DNA of 64,000 bases, from contig JBHGNT010000024.1 of assembly GCA_043228905.1 (NCBI GenBank), positions 124,001-188,000 of the forward strand, read 5' to 3'. The notes beneath the pieces are model-generated. The model was not told where the DNA came from. It ran no database searches and saw only the letters and a program-made list of their open reading frames with translations. The position numbers were made by a program, and so were the translations under genes. Shown piece by piece: positions 1-11,955 of this stretch; positions within the stretch are counted from its first letter, which is position 1; the number at the start of each line of letters is the position of its first letter. This stretch comes from Azolla caroliniana (Eukaryota > Polypodiophyta).

Positions 1-69
1 CTCAGGTCGAGAGACATGACGAAAATAGCAAACTTGAGGAGGGAGTTGAGAGGAGCCCTTGAGTAAAGT
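1..69 (+). repeat. Partial monomer at the left window edge
   Basis: This is the 3' part (positions 110-178) of a monomer cut by the window edge. It starts at CTCAGGTCGAG and ends just before the first AAAATG anchor at base 70. It matches 1068-1136, 3914-3982 and 4981-5049, so the array certainly continues to the left. Confidence 0.95.
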
Positions 70-525
70 AAAATGTTCATACCTGGCTCGTGTGATATCG
101 GATTTTTGTGTTCAAACATGCGAATCGAAGCTGGCGACGCTACCTATGATATGGAATTAAAAAATCAAGATTTTGAAACTCAGGTCGAGAGACATGACGA
201 AAATAGCAAACTTGAGGAGGGAGTTGAGAGGAGCCCTTGAGTTAATTAAAATGTTCATACCTGGCTCGTGTGGTACCGGATTTTTGTGTTCAAACATGCG
301 AATCGAAGCTAACAATGCTAGCTATGATATGGAATTAAAAAATCAAGATTCTAAAACTCAAGTCCAGAGACATGACGAAAATAGCAAACTTGAGGAGGGA
401 GTTAAGAGTAGCCCTTGAGTAAATTAAAATGTTCATACCTGGCTCGTGTGATATGGATTTTTGTGTTCAAACATGCGAATCGAAGCTAACAACGCTAGCT
501 ATGATATGGAATTAAAAAATCAAGA
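1..525 (+). repeat. Nested 6-monomer repeat (1067 bp), first occurrence
   Basis: Bases 1-525 recur at 1068-1592, an offset of six monomers minus one base. Identity ends at 526 (CAAGATTC here, CAAGAATT there). Both carry the GTGTGGTACCGG and GAGTTAATT variants. The pair is repeated in the second 22-monomer copy (3914-4438 and 4981-5505). Confidence 0.9.
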
Positions 526-1067
526 TTCTAAAACTCAAGTCCAGAGACATGACGAAAATAGCAAACTTGAGGAGGGAGTTAAGAGTAGCCCTTGAGTAAA
601 TTAAAATGTTCATACCTGGCTCGTGTGATATCGGATTTTTGTGTTCAAACATGCAAATCGAAGCTAACAACGCTACCTATGATATGGAATTAAAAAATCA
701 AGATTTTGAAACTCAGGTCGAGAGACATGATGAAAATAGCAAACTTGAGGAGGGAGTTGAGAAGAGCCCTTGAGTAAATTAAAATGTTCATACCTGGCTC
801 GTGTGATATCGGATTTTTGTGTTCAAACATGCGAATCGAAGCTAACAACGCTAGCTATGATATGGAATTAAAAAATAAGGAATTTGAAACTCAGGTCGAG
901 AGACATGACGAAATTACCAAATTTGAGGAGTGATTTGAGAGGAGCCCTTGAGTAAATTAAAATGTTCATATCGGGCTCGTGTGATATCGGATTTTTGTGT
1001 TCAAACATGCGAATCGAAGCTAACAACGCTAGCTATGATATGGAATTAAAAAATCAAGAATTTGAAA

Positions 1068-1592
1068 CTCAGGTCGAGAGACATGACGAAAATAGCAAAC
1101 TTGAGGAGGGAGTTGAGAGGAGCCCTTGAGTAAAGTAAAATGTTCATACCTGGCTCGTGTGATATCGGATTTTTGTGTTCAAACATGCGAATCGAAGCTG
1201 GCGACGCTACCTATGATATGGAATTAAAAAATCAAGATTTTGAAACTCAGGTCGAGAGACATGACGAAAATAGCAAACTTGAGGAGGGAGTTGAGAGGAG
1301 CCCTTGAGTTAATTAAAATGTTCATACCTGGCTCGTGTGGTACCGGATTTTTGTGTTCAAACATGCGAATCGAAGCTAACAATGCTAGCTATGATATGGA
1401 ATTAAAAAATCAAGATTCTAAAACTCAAGTCCAGAGACATGACGAAAATAGCAAACTTGAGGAGGGAGTTAAGAGTAGCCCTTGAGTAAATTAAAATGTT
1501 CATACCTGGCTCGTGTGATATGGATTTTTGTGTTCAAACATGCGAATCGAAGCTAACAACGCTAGCTATGATATGGAATTAAAAAATCAAGA
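1068..1592 (+). repeat. Nested 6-monomer repeat (1067 bp), second occurrence
   Basis: Second copy of 1-525 inside the 22-monomer unit. The monomers at about 603-830 and 1670-1900 (GACATGATG, GAGAAGAGCCC) also correspond at the same offset after one divergent monomer, so the 6-monomer relation reaches beyond the strict 525-bp identity. Confidence 0.88.
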
Positions 1593-3411
1593 ATTTGAAA
1601 CTCAGGTCGAGAGACATGACGAAATTACCAAATTTGAGGAGTGATTTGAGAGGAGCCCTTGAGTAAATTAAAATGTTCATATCGGGCTCGTGTGATATCG
1701 GATTTTTGTGTTCAAACATGCAAATCGAAGCTAACAACGCTACCTATGATATGGAATTAAAAAATCAAGATTTTGAAACTCAGGTCGAGAGACATGATGA
1801 AAATAGCAAACTTGAGGAGGGAGTTGAGAAGAGCCCTTGAGTAAATTAAAATGTTCATACCTGGCTCGTGTGATATCGGATTTTTGTGTTCAAACATGCG
1901 AATCGAAGCTAACAACGCTAGCTATGATATGGAATTAAAAAATCAAGATTTTGAAACTCATGTCGAGAGACATGACGAAAATAGCAAACTTGAGGAGGGA
2001 GTTGAGAGGAGCCCTTGAGTAAATTAAAATGTTCATACCTGGCTCGTGTGATATGGATTTTTGTGTTCAAACATGCAAATCGAAGCTAACAACGCTAGCT
2101 ATGAGATGGAATTAAAAAATCAAGATTTTGAAACTCAGGTCGAGAGACATGATGAAAATAGCAAACTTGAGGAGGGAGTTGAGAAGAGTCCTTGAGTAAA
2201 TTAAAATGTTCATACCTGGCTCGTGTGATATCGGATTTTTGTGTTCAAACATGCGAATAGAAGCTAACAACGCTGCCTATGATATGGAATTAAAAAATCA
2301 AGAATTTGAAACTCAGGTCGAGAGACATGACGAAAATAGAAAATTTGAGGAGTGATTTGAGAGGAGCCCTTGAGTAAATTAAAATGTTCATATCGGGCTC
2401 GTGTGATATCGGATTTTTGTGTTCAAACATGCGCATCGAAGCTAACAACGCTACCTATGATATGGAATTAAAAAATCAAGATTTTGATCCTCAGGTCGAG
2501 AGACATGACGAAAATAGCAAACTTGAGGAGGGAGTTGAGAGGAGCCCTTGAGTAAATTAAAATGTTCATACCTAGCTCGTGTGATATCGGATTTTTGTGT
2601 TCAAACATGCGAATCGAAGCTAACAACGCTACCTATGATATGGAATTAAAAAATCAAGATTTTGAAACTCAGGTCGAGAGACATGACGAAAATAGCAAAC
2701 TTGAGGAAGGAGTTGAGAGGAGCCCTTGAGTAAATTAAAATGTTCATACCTGGCTCGTGTGATATCGGATTTTTGTGTTCAAACATGTGAATCGAAGCTA
2801 ACAACGCTACCTATGATATGGAATTAAAAAATCAAGATTTTAAAACTCAAGTCCAGAGACATGACGAAAATAGCAAACTTGAGGAGGGAGTTGAGAGGAG
2901 CCCTTGAGTAAATTAAAATGTTCATACCTGGCTCTTGTGATATTGGATTTTTGTGTTCAAACATGCAAATCGAAGCTAGCAACGCTAGCTATGATATGGA
3001 ATTAAAAAATCAAGATTTTGAAACTCAGGTCGAGAGACATGACGAAAATTGCAAACTTGAGGAGGGAGTTGAGAGGAGCCCTTGAGTAAATTAAAATGTT
3101 CATACCTGGCTCGTGTGATATCGGATTTTTGTGTTCAAACATGCGAATCGAAGCTAACAACGCTAGCTATGATATGGAATTTAAAAATCAAGATTTTAAA
3201 AGTCAAGTCCAGAGACATGGCCACAATAGCAAACTTGAGGAGGGGGTTGAGAGGAGCCCTTGAGTAAATTAAAATGTTCATACCTGGCTCGTGTGATATC
3301 GGATTTTTGTGTTCAAACATGCGAATCGAAGCTGGCGACGCTACCTATGATATGGAATTAAAAAATCAAGATTTTGAAACTCAGGTCGAGAGACATGACG
3401 AAAATAGCAAA

Positions 3412-3913
3412 CTTGAGGAGGCAGTTGAGAGGAGCCCTTGAGTAAATTAAAATGTTCATACCTAGCTCGTGTGATATCGGATTTTTGTGTTCAAACATGC
3501 GAATCGAAGCTAACAACGCTACCTATGATATGGAATTAAAAAATCAAGATTTTGAAACTCAGGTCGAGAGACATGACGAAAATAGCAAACTTGAGGAAGG
3601 AGTTGAGAGGAGCCCTTGAGTAAATTAAAATGTTCATACCTGGCTCGTGTGATATCGGATTTTTGTGTTCAAACATGCGAATCGAAGCTAACAACGCTAC
3701 CTATGATATGGAATTAAAAAATAAGGAATTTGAAACTCAGGTCGAGAGACATGACGAAATTACCAAATTTGAGGAGTGATTTGAGAGGAGCCCTTGAGTA
3801 AATTAAAATGTTCATATCGGGCTCGTGTGATATCGGATTTTTGTGTTCAAACATGCGAATCGAAGCTAACAACGCTAGCTATGATATGGAATTAAAAAAT
3901 CAAGAATTTGAAA
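3412..3913 (+). repeat. Composite junction between the two 22-monomer copies
   Basis: This stretch closes copy 1 and is patchwork. About 3412-3690 matches 2522-2800 (offset 890 bp, five monomers; shared CCTAGCTCG and GAGGAAGGAG). From about 3691 to 3913 it matches 845-1067 (offset 2846 bp; shared AAATAAGGAATTTG). Two crossover points can thus be placed inside about 500 bp. There is no gene. Confidence 0.8.
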
Positions 3914-6900
3914 CTCAGGTCGAGAGACATGACGAAAATAGCAAACTTGAGGAGGGAGTTGAGAGGAGCCCTTGAGTAAAGTAAAATGTTCATACCTGGC
4001 TCGTGTGATATCGGATTTTTGTGTTCAAACATGCGAATCGAAGCTGGCGACGCTACCTATGATATGGAATTAAAAAATCAAGATTTTGAAACTCAGGTCG
4101 AGAGACATGACGAAAATAGCAAACTTGAGGAGGGAGTTGAGAGGAGCCCTTGAGTTAATTAAAATGTTCATACCTGGCTCGTGTGGTACCGGATTTTTGT
4201 GTTCAAACATGCGAATCGAAGCTAACAATGCTAGCTATGATATGGAATTAAAAAATCAAGATTCTAAAACTCAAGTCCAGAGACATGACGAAAATAGCAA
4301 ACTTGAGGAGGGAGTTAAGAGTAGCCCTTGAGTAAATTAAAATGTTCATACCTGGCTCGTGTGATATGGATTTTTGTGTTCAAACATGCGAATCGAAGCT
4401 AACAACGCTAGCTATGATATGGAATTAAAAAATCAAGATTCTAAAACTCAAGTCCAGAGACATGACGAAAATAGCAAACTTGAGGAGGGAGTTAAGAGTA
4501 GCCCTTGAGTAAATTAAAATGTTCATACCTGGCTCGTGTGATATCGGATTTTTGTGTTCAAACATGCAAATCGAAGCTAACAACGCTACCTATGATATGG
4601 AATTAAAAAATCAAGATTTTGAAACTCAGGTCGAGAGACATGATGAAAATAGCAAACTTGAGGAGGGAGTTGAGAAGAGCCCTTGAGTAAATTAAAATGT
4701 TCATACCTGGCTCGTGTGATATCGGATTTTTGTGTTCAAACATGCGAATCGAAGCTAACAACGCTAGCTATGATATGGAATTAAAAAATAAGGAATTTGA
4801 AACTCAGGTCGAGAGACATGACGAAATTACCAAATTTGAGGAGTGATTTGAGAGGAGCCCTTGAGTAAATTAAAATGTTCATATCGGGCTCGTGTGATAT
4901 CGGATTTTTGTGTTCAAACATGCGAATCGAAGCTAACAACGCTAGCTATGATATGGAATTAAAAAATCAAGAATTTGAAACTCAGGTCGAGAGACATGAC
5001 GAAAATAGCAAACTTGAGGAGGGAGTTGAGAGGAGCCCTTGAGTAAAGTAAAATGTTCATACCTGGCTCGTGTGATATCGGATTTTTGTGTTCAAACATG
5101 CGAATCGAAGCTGGCGACGCTACCTATGATATGGAATTAAAAAATCAAGATTTTGAAACTCAGGTCGAGAGACATGACGAAAATAGCAAACTTGAGGAGG
5201 GAGTTGAGAGGAGCCCTTGAGTTAATTAAAATGTTCATACCTGGCTCGTGTGGTACCGGATTTTTGTGTTCAAACATGCGAATCGAAGCTAACAATGCTA
5301 GCTATGATATGGAATTAAAAAATCAAGATTCTAAAACTCAAGTCCAGAGACATGACGAAAATAGCAAACTTGAGGAGGGAGTTAAGAGTAGCCCTTGAGT
5401 AAATTAAAATGTTCATACCTGGCTCGTGTGATATGGATTTTTGTGTTCAAACATGCGAATCGAAGCTAACAACGCTAGCTATGATATGGAATTAAAAAAT
5501 CAAGAATTTGAAACTCAGGTCGAGAGACATGACGAAATTACCAAATTTGAGGAGTGATTTGAGAGGAGCCCTTGAGTAAATTAAAATGTTCATATCGGGC
5601 TCGTGTGATATCGGATTTTTGTGTTCAAACATGCAAATCGAAGCTAACAACGCTACCTATGATATGGAATTAAAAAATCAAGATTTTGAAACTCAGGTCG
5701 AGAGACATGATGAAAATAGCAAACTTGAGGAGGGAGTTGAGAAGAGCCCTTGAGTAAATTAAAATGTTCATACCTGGCTCGTGTGATATCGGATTTTTGT
5801 GTTCAAACATGCGAATCGAAGCTAACAACGCTAGCTATGATATGGAATTAAAAAATCAAGATTTTGAAACTCATGTCGAGAGACATGACGAAAATAGCAA
5901 ACTTGAGGAGGGAGTTGAGAGGAGCCCTTGAGTAAATTAAAATGTTCATACCTGGCTCGTGTGATATGGATTTTTGTGTTCAAACATGCAAATCGAAGCT
6001 AACAACGCTAGCTATGAGATGGAATTAAAAAATCAAGATTTTGAAACTCAGGTCGAGAGACATGATGAAAATAGCAAACTTGAGGAGGGAGTTGAGAAGA
6101 GTCCTTGAGTAAATTAAAATGTTCATACCTGGCTCGTGTGATATCGGATTTTTGTGTTCAAACATGCGAATAGAAGCTAACAACGCTGCCTATGATATGG
6201 AATTAAAAAATCAAGAATTTGAAACTCAGGTCGAGAGACATGACGAAAATAGAAAATTTGAGGAGTGATTTGAGAGGAGCCCTTGAGTAAATTAAAATGT
6301 TCATATCGGGCTCGTGTGATATCGGATTTTTGTGTTCAAACATGCGCATCGAAGCTAACAACGCTACCTATGATATGGAATTAAAAAATCAAGATTTTGA
6401 TCCTCAGGTCGAGAGACATGACGAAAATAGCAAACTTGAGGAGGGAGTTGAGAGGAGCCCTTGAGTAAATTAAAATGTTCATACCTAGCTCGTGTGATAT
6501 CGGATTTTTGTGTTCAAACATGCGAATCGAAGCTAACAACGCTACCTATGATATGGAATTAAAAAATCAAGATTTTGAAACTCAGGTCGAGAGACATGAC
6601 GAAAATAGCAAACTTGAGGAAGGAGTTGAGAGGAGCCCTTGAGTAAATTAAAATGTTCATACCTGGCTCGTGTGATATCGGATTTTTGTGTTCAAACATG
6701 TGAATCGAAGCTAACAACGCTACCTATGATATGGAATTAAAAAATCAAGATTTTAAAACTCAAGTCCAGAGACATGACGAAAATAGCAAACTTGAGGAGG
6801 GAGTTGAGAGGAGCCCTTGAGTAAATTAAAATGTTCATACCTGGCTCTTGTGATATTGGATTTTTGTGTTCAAACATGCAAATCGAAGCTAGCAACGCTA

Positions 6901-7324
6901 GCTATGATATGGAATTAAAAAATCAAGATTTTGAAACTCAGGTCGAGAGACATGACGAAAATTGCAAACTTGAGGAGGGAGTTGAGAGGAGCCCTTGAGT
7001 AAATTAAAATGTTCATACCTGGCTCGTGTGATATCGGATTTTTGTGTTCAAACATGCGAATCGAAGCTAACAACGCTAGCTATGATATGGAATTTAAAAA
7101 TCAAGATTTTAAAAGTCAAGTCCAGAGACATGGCCACAATAGCAAACTTGAGGAGGGGGTTGAGAGGAGCCCTTGAGTAAATTAAAATGTTCATACCTGG
7201 CTCGTGTGATATCGGATTTTTGTGTTCAAACATGCGAATCGAAGCTGGCGACGCTACCTATGATATGGAATTAAAAAATCAAGATTTTGAAACTCAGGTC
7301 GAGAGACATGACGAAAATAGCAAA
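3914..7324 (+). repeat. 22-monomer higher-order block, copy 2
   Basis: Copy 2 of the 3913-bp period, matching 1-3411. It contains the same three 177-bp monomers (GATATGG deletion). Its last part (from 6702) also serves as the start of the next, 12-monomer, periodicity, so the two amplification units overlap. This implies successive rounds of duplication rather than one event. Confidence 0.93.
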
Positions 7325-8836
7325 CCTTGGGAGGGAGTTGAGAGGAGCCCTTGAGTAAATTTAAATATTCATACCTGGCTCGTGTGGTATCGGATTTTTG
7401 TGTTCAAACATGCGAATCGAAGCTAACAATGCTAGCTATGATATGGAATTAAAAAATCAAGATTTTGAAACTCAAGTCAAGAGACATGACGAAATTACCT
7501 AAATTGAGGAGTGAGTTGAGAAGAGCTAGTAGGTAAATTTAAATGTTCATACCTGGCTCGTGTCATATCGGATTTATGTGTTCAAATATGCGAATCGAAG
7601 CTAACAACGCTAGCTATGATATGGAATTAAAAAATCAAGATTTTAAAACTCAAGTCTAGAGACATGACGAAATTACCAAATTTGAGGAGTGAGTTGAGAA
7701 GAGCTAGTACGTAAATTCAAATGTTCATACCTGGCGACTGTGATATCGGATTTTTGTGTTCAAACATGCCAATCGATGCTAACAACGCTAGCTATGATAT
7801 GGAATTAAAAAATCAAGAATTTGATACTCAGGTCGAGAGATGTGACGAAATTACCAAATTTGAGGAGTGAGTTGAGAAGAGCTAGTAGGTAAATTAAAAT
7901 GTTCATATCGGGCTCGTGTGATATCGGATTATTGTGTTCAAACATGCAAATCGAAGCTAACAACGCTACCTATGATATGGAATTAAAAATCAAGAATTTG
8001 AAACTCAGGTCGAGAGACATGACGAAAATAGCAAACTTGAGGAGGGAGTTGAGAGGAGCCCTTGAGTAAAGTAAAATGTTCATACCTGGCTCGTGTGATA
8101 TCGGATTTTTGTGTTCAAACATGCGAATCGAAGCTGGCGACGCTACCTATGATATGGAATTAAAAAATCAAAATTTTGAAACTCAGGTCGAGAGACATGA
8201 CGAAAATAGCAAACTTGAGGAGGGAGTTGAGAGGCGCCCTTGAGTTAATTAAAATGTTCATACCTGGCTCGTGTGGTATCGGATTCTTGTGTTCAAACAT
8301 GCGAATCGAAGCTAACAATGCTAGCTATGATATGGAATTAAAAAATCAAGATTTTAAAACTCAAGTCCAGAGACATGACGAAATTACCAAATTTGAGGAG
8401 TGAGTTGAGAAGAGCTAGTCGGTAAATTAGAATGTTCATACCTGGCTCGTGTCATATCGGATTTTTGTGTTCAAACATGCGAATCGAAGCTAACAACGCT
8501 ACCTATGATATGGAATTAAAAAATCAAGAATTTGAAACTCAGGTCGAGAGATGTGACGAAATTACCAAATTTGAGGAATGATTTGAGAGGAGCCCTTGAG
8601 TAAATTAAAATGTTCATATCGGGCGACTGTGATATCGGACTTTTGTGTTCAAACATGCAAATCGAAGCTAACAACGCTACCTATGATATGGAATTAAAAA
8701 ATCAAGATTTTGAAACTTAGGTCGAGAGACATGACGAAATTACCAAATTGGAGGAGTGAGTTGAGAAGAGGTAGTAGGTAAATTAAAATGTTCATACCTG
8801 GCTCGTGTCATATCGGATTTTTGTGTTCAAACATGC
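6702..8836 (+). repeat. 12-monomer higher-order block (2135 bp), copy 1
   Basis: Twelve monomers minus one base. Diagnostic features shared with copy 2: AACCTTGGGAGGG, AAATATTCATACC, CTGGCGACTGTG, a 177-bp monomer with only five A's before TCAAG near 7985, and AATCAAAATTTTG. The start is fixed by CATGTGAATCG at 6701, which differs from CATGCGAATCG in the following copy. Confidence 0.92.
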
Positions 8837-10971
8837 GAATCGAAGCTAACAACGCTACCTATGATATGGAATTAAAAAATCAAGATTTTAAAACTCAAGT
8901 CCAGAGACATGACGAAAATAGCAAACTTGAGGAGGGAGTTGAGAGGAGCCCTTGAGTAAATTAAAATGTTCATACCTGGCTCTTGTGATATTGGATTTTT
9001 GTGTTCAAACATGTAAATCGAAGCTAGCAACGCTAGCTATGATATGGAATTAAAAAATCAAGATTTTGAAACTCAGGTCGAGAGACATGACGAAAATTGC
9101 AAACTTGAGGAGGGAGTTGAGAGGAGCCCTTGAGTAAATTAAAATGTTCATACCTGGCTCGTGTGATATCGGATTTTTGTGTTCAAACATGCGAATCGAA
9201 GCTAACAACGCTAGCTATGATATGGAATTTAAAAATCAAGATTTTAAAAGTCAAGTCCAGAGACATGGCCACAATAGCAAACTTGAGGAGGGGGTTGAGA
9301 GGAGCCCTTGAGTAAATTAAAATGTTCATACCTGGCTCGTGTGATATCGGATTTTTGTGTTCAAACATGCGAATCGAAGCTGGCGACGCTACCTATGATA
9401 TGGAATTAAAAAATCAAGATTTTGAAACTCAGGTCGAGAGACATGACGAAAATAGCAAACCTTGGGAGGGAGTTGAGAGGAGCCCTTGAGTAAATTTAAA
9501 TATTCATACCTGGCTCGTGTGGTATCGGATTTTTGTGTTCAAACATGCGAATCGAAGCTAACAATGCTAGCTATGATATGGAATTAAAAAATCAAGATTT
9601 TGAAACTCAAGTCAAGAGACATGACGAAATTACCTAAATTGAGGAGTGAGTTGAGAAGAGCTAGTAGGTAAATTTAAATGTTCATACCTGGCTCGTGTCA
9701 TATCGGATTTATGTGTTCAAATATGCGAATCGAAGCTAACAACGCTAGCTATGATATGGAATTAAAAAATCAAGATTTTAAAACTCAAGTCTAGAGACAT
9801 GACGAAATTACCAAATTTGAGGAGTGAGTTGAGAAGAGCTAGTACGTAAATTCAAATGTTCATACCTGGCGACTGTGATATCGGATTTTTGTGTTCAAAC
9901 ATGCCAATCGATGCTAACAACGCTAGCTATGATATGGAATTAAAAAATCAAGAATTTGATACTCAGGTCGAGAGATGTGACGAAATTACCAAATTTGAGG
10001 AGTGAGTTGAGAAGAGCTAGTAGGTAAATTAAAATGTTCATATCGGGCTCGTGTGATATCGGATTATTGTGTTCAAACATGCAAATCGAAGCTAACAACG
10101 CTACCTATGATATGGAATTAAAAATCAAGAATTTGAAACTCAGGTCGAGAGACATGACGAAAATAGCAAACTTGAGGAGGGAGTTGAGAGGAGCCCTTGA
10201 GTAAAGTAAAATGTTCATACCTGGCTCGTGTGATATCGGATTTTTGTGTTCAAACATGCGAATCGAAGCTGGCGACGCTACCTATGATATGGAATTAAAA
10301 AATCAAAATTTTGAAACTCAGGTCGAGAGACATGACGAAAATAGCAAACTTGAGGAGGGAGTTGAGAGGCGCCCTTGAGTTAATTAAAATGTTCATACCT
10401 GGCTCGTGTGGTATCGGATTCTTGTGTTCAAACATGCGAATCGAAGCTAACAATGCTAGCTATGATATGGAATTAAAAAATCAAGATTTTAAAACTCAAG
10501 TCCAGAGACATGACGAAATTACCAAATTTGAGGAGTGAGTTGAGAAGAGCTAGTCGGTAAATTAGAATGTTCATACCTGGCTCGTGTCATATCGGATTTT
10601 TGTGTTCAAACATGCGAATCGAAGCTAACAACGCTACCTATGATATGGAATTAAAAAATCAAGAATTTGAAACTCAGGTCGAGAGATGTGACGAAATTAC
10701 CAAATTTGAGGAATGATTTGAGAGGAGCCCTTGAGTAAATTAAAATGTTCATATCGGGCGACTGTGATATCGGACTTTTGTGTTCAAACATGCAAATCGA
10801 AGCTAACAACGCTACCTATGATATGGAATTAAAAAATCAAGATTTTGAAACTCAGGTCGAGAGACATGACGAAATTACCAAATTGGAGGAGTGAGTTGAG
10901 AAGAGGTAGTAGGTAAATTAAAATGTTCATACCTGGCTCGTGTCATATCGGATTTTTGTGTTCAAACATGC
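8837..10971 (+). repeat. 12-monomer higher-order block (2135 bp), copy 2
   Basis: Near-perfect copy of 6702-8836 at offset 2135. Few differences were seen by eye, such as CATGTAAATCG near 9014 versus CATGCAAATCG near 6879. The GAAACTTAGG at about 8718 in the end of copy 1 is GAAACTCAGG in this copy. The 177-bp monomer recurs near 10120. Confidence 0.92.
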
Positions 10972-11338
10972 GAATCGAAGCTAACAACGCTACCTATGAT
11001 ATGGAATTAAAAAATCAAGATTTTAAAACTCAAGTCCAGAGACATGACGAAAATAGCAAACTTGAGGAGGGAGTTGAGAGGAGCCCTTGAGTAAATTAAA
11101 ATGTTCATACCTGGCTCTTGTTATATTGGATTTTTGTGTTCAAACATGCAAATCGAAGCTAGCAACGCTAGCTATGATATGGAATTAAAAAATCAAGATT
11201 TTGAAACTTAGGTCGAGAGACATGACGAAAATTGCAAACTTGAGGAGGGAGTTGAGAGGAGCCCTTGAGTAAATTAAAATGTTCATACCTGGCTCGTGTC
11301 ATATCGGATTTTTGTGTTCAAACATGCGAATCGAAGCT
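10972..11338 (+). repeat. 12-monomer block, partial third copy
   Basis: About two monomers continue the 2135-bp period (CTCTTG, GCTAGCAACGCTAGC, AAAATTGCAAAC). There are private changes: TTGTTATATTGG, GAAACTTAGG, and GTGTCATATC near 11300. The match is lost at GAAGCTGGCGACG near 11339, where a different block starts. Confidence 0.82.
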
Positions 11339-11955
11339 GGCGACGCTACCTATGATATGGAACTAAAAAATCAAGATTTTGAAACTCAGGTCGAGAGACA
11401 TAACGAAAATAGCAAACTTGAGGAGGGAGTTGAGAGGAGCCCTTGAGTAAATTAAAATGTTCATACCTGGCTCTTGTGATATCGGATTTTTGTGTTCAAA
11501 CATGCGAATCGAAGCTAACAACGCTAGCTATGATATGGAATTAGAAAATCAAGATTTTGAAACTCAGGTCCAGAGACATGACGAAATTACCTAATTTGAG
11601 GAGTGAGTTGAGAAGAGCTAGTAGGTAAATTTAAATGTTCATACCTGGCTCGTGTCATATCGGATTTATGTGTTCAAATATGCGAATCGAAGCTAACAAC
11701 GCTAGCTATGATATGGAATTAAAAAATCAAGATTTTGAAACTCAGGTCGAGAGACATGACGAAAATAGCAAACTTGAGGAGGGAGTTGAGAAGAGCCCTT
11801 GAGTAAATTAAAATGTTCATACCTGGCTCGTGTGATATCGAATTTTTGTGTTCAAACATGCGAATCGAAGCTAACAACGCTACCTATGATATGGAATCAA
11901 AAAATCAAGATTTTAAAACTCAGGTCGAGAGACATGACGAAAATAGCAAACTTGA
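11339..11955 (+). repeat. Lead-in to the 8.6-kb block, shared with 41102-41718
   Basis: Matches 41102-41718 at offset 29,763 bp. Shared rare variants are GGAACTAAAAAATC, GGAATTAGAAAATC, CAGGTCCAGAG and GGAATCAAAAAATC. It is absent from the second 8.6-kb copy, whose left edge (21338) starts later. The distant copy therefore took its left end from here. No gene is present. Confidence 0.88.

Larger units (their letters stand above)
1..3411 (+). repeat. 22-monomer higher-order block, copy 1 (cut by window start)
   Basis: This segment matches 3914-7324 at a constant offset of 3913 bp, which is 22 monomers minus three 1-base deletions. Rare variants recur at the same places: GATATGG lacking one C, GATTCTAAAACTC, TCATGTCGAG, GATCCTCAGG, and GACATGGCCACAATAGC. 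The match breaks at 3412, where this copy reads AACTTGAGG and copy 2 reads AACCTTGGG. No gene is present. Confidence 0.93.

Noticed and set aside
70-247. tRNA/SINE origin: TGGCTCGTGTG as an A box and GTTCAAACA or AATCGAAGC as a B box
   Set aside because: Each candidate box misses at least one key consensus base and the spacing is short. No cloverleaf stems could be drawn.
70-247. The 178-bp monomer as a diverged dimer of an 89-bp ancestor
   Set aside because: Aligning the two halves base by base gave about 27 identities in 89, close to chance, mostly in the A/T edges. The 89-bp units are better explained by deletion between AATTAAAA repeats.
173-418. Open frame of 81 codons on the + strand, recurring at 1240, 4086 and 5153
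   Set aside because: It begins at TTG (in TTTTGAAACTC), not ATG, and exists only because GAGTTAATT removes a stop present in most units. 178 is not a multiple of three, so the frame shifts every monomer. It follows the DNA repeat with no sign of selection on protein.
3135-3320. 61-67-codon open frames on the - strand, also at 7048, 9183, 12030, 21412, 41793 and 50159
   Set aside because: They do start at ATG (reverse of TGTTCAAACAT) but are simple read-throughs of one monomer. They appear where the GGAATTT or GGAATTC change removes a stop, and have no upstream signal or known domain.
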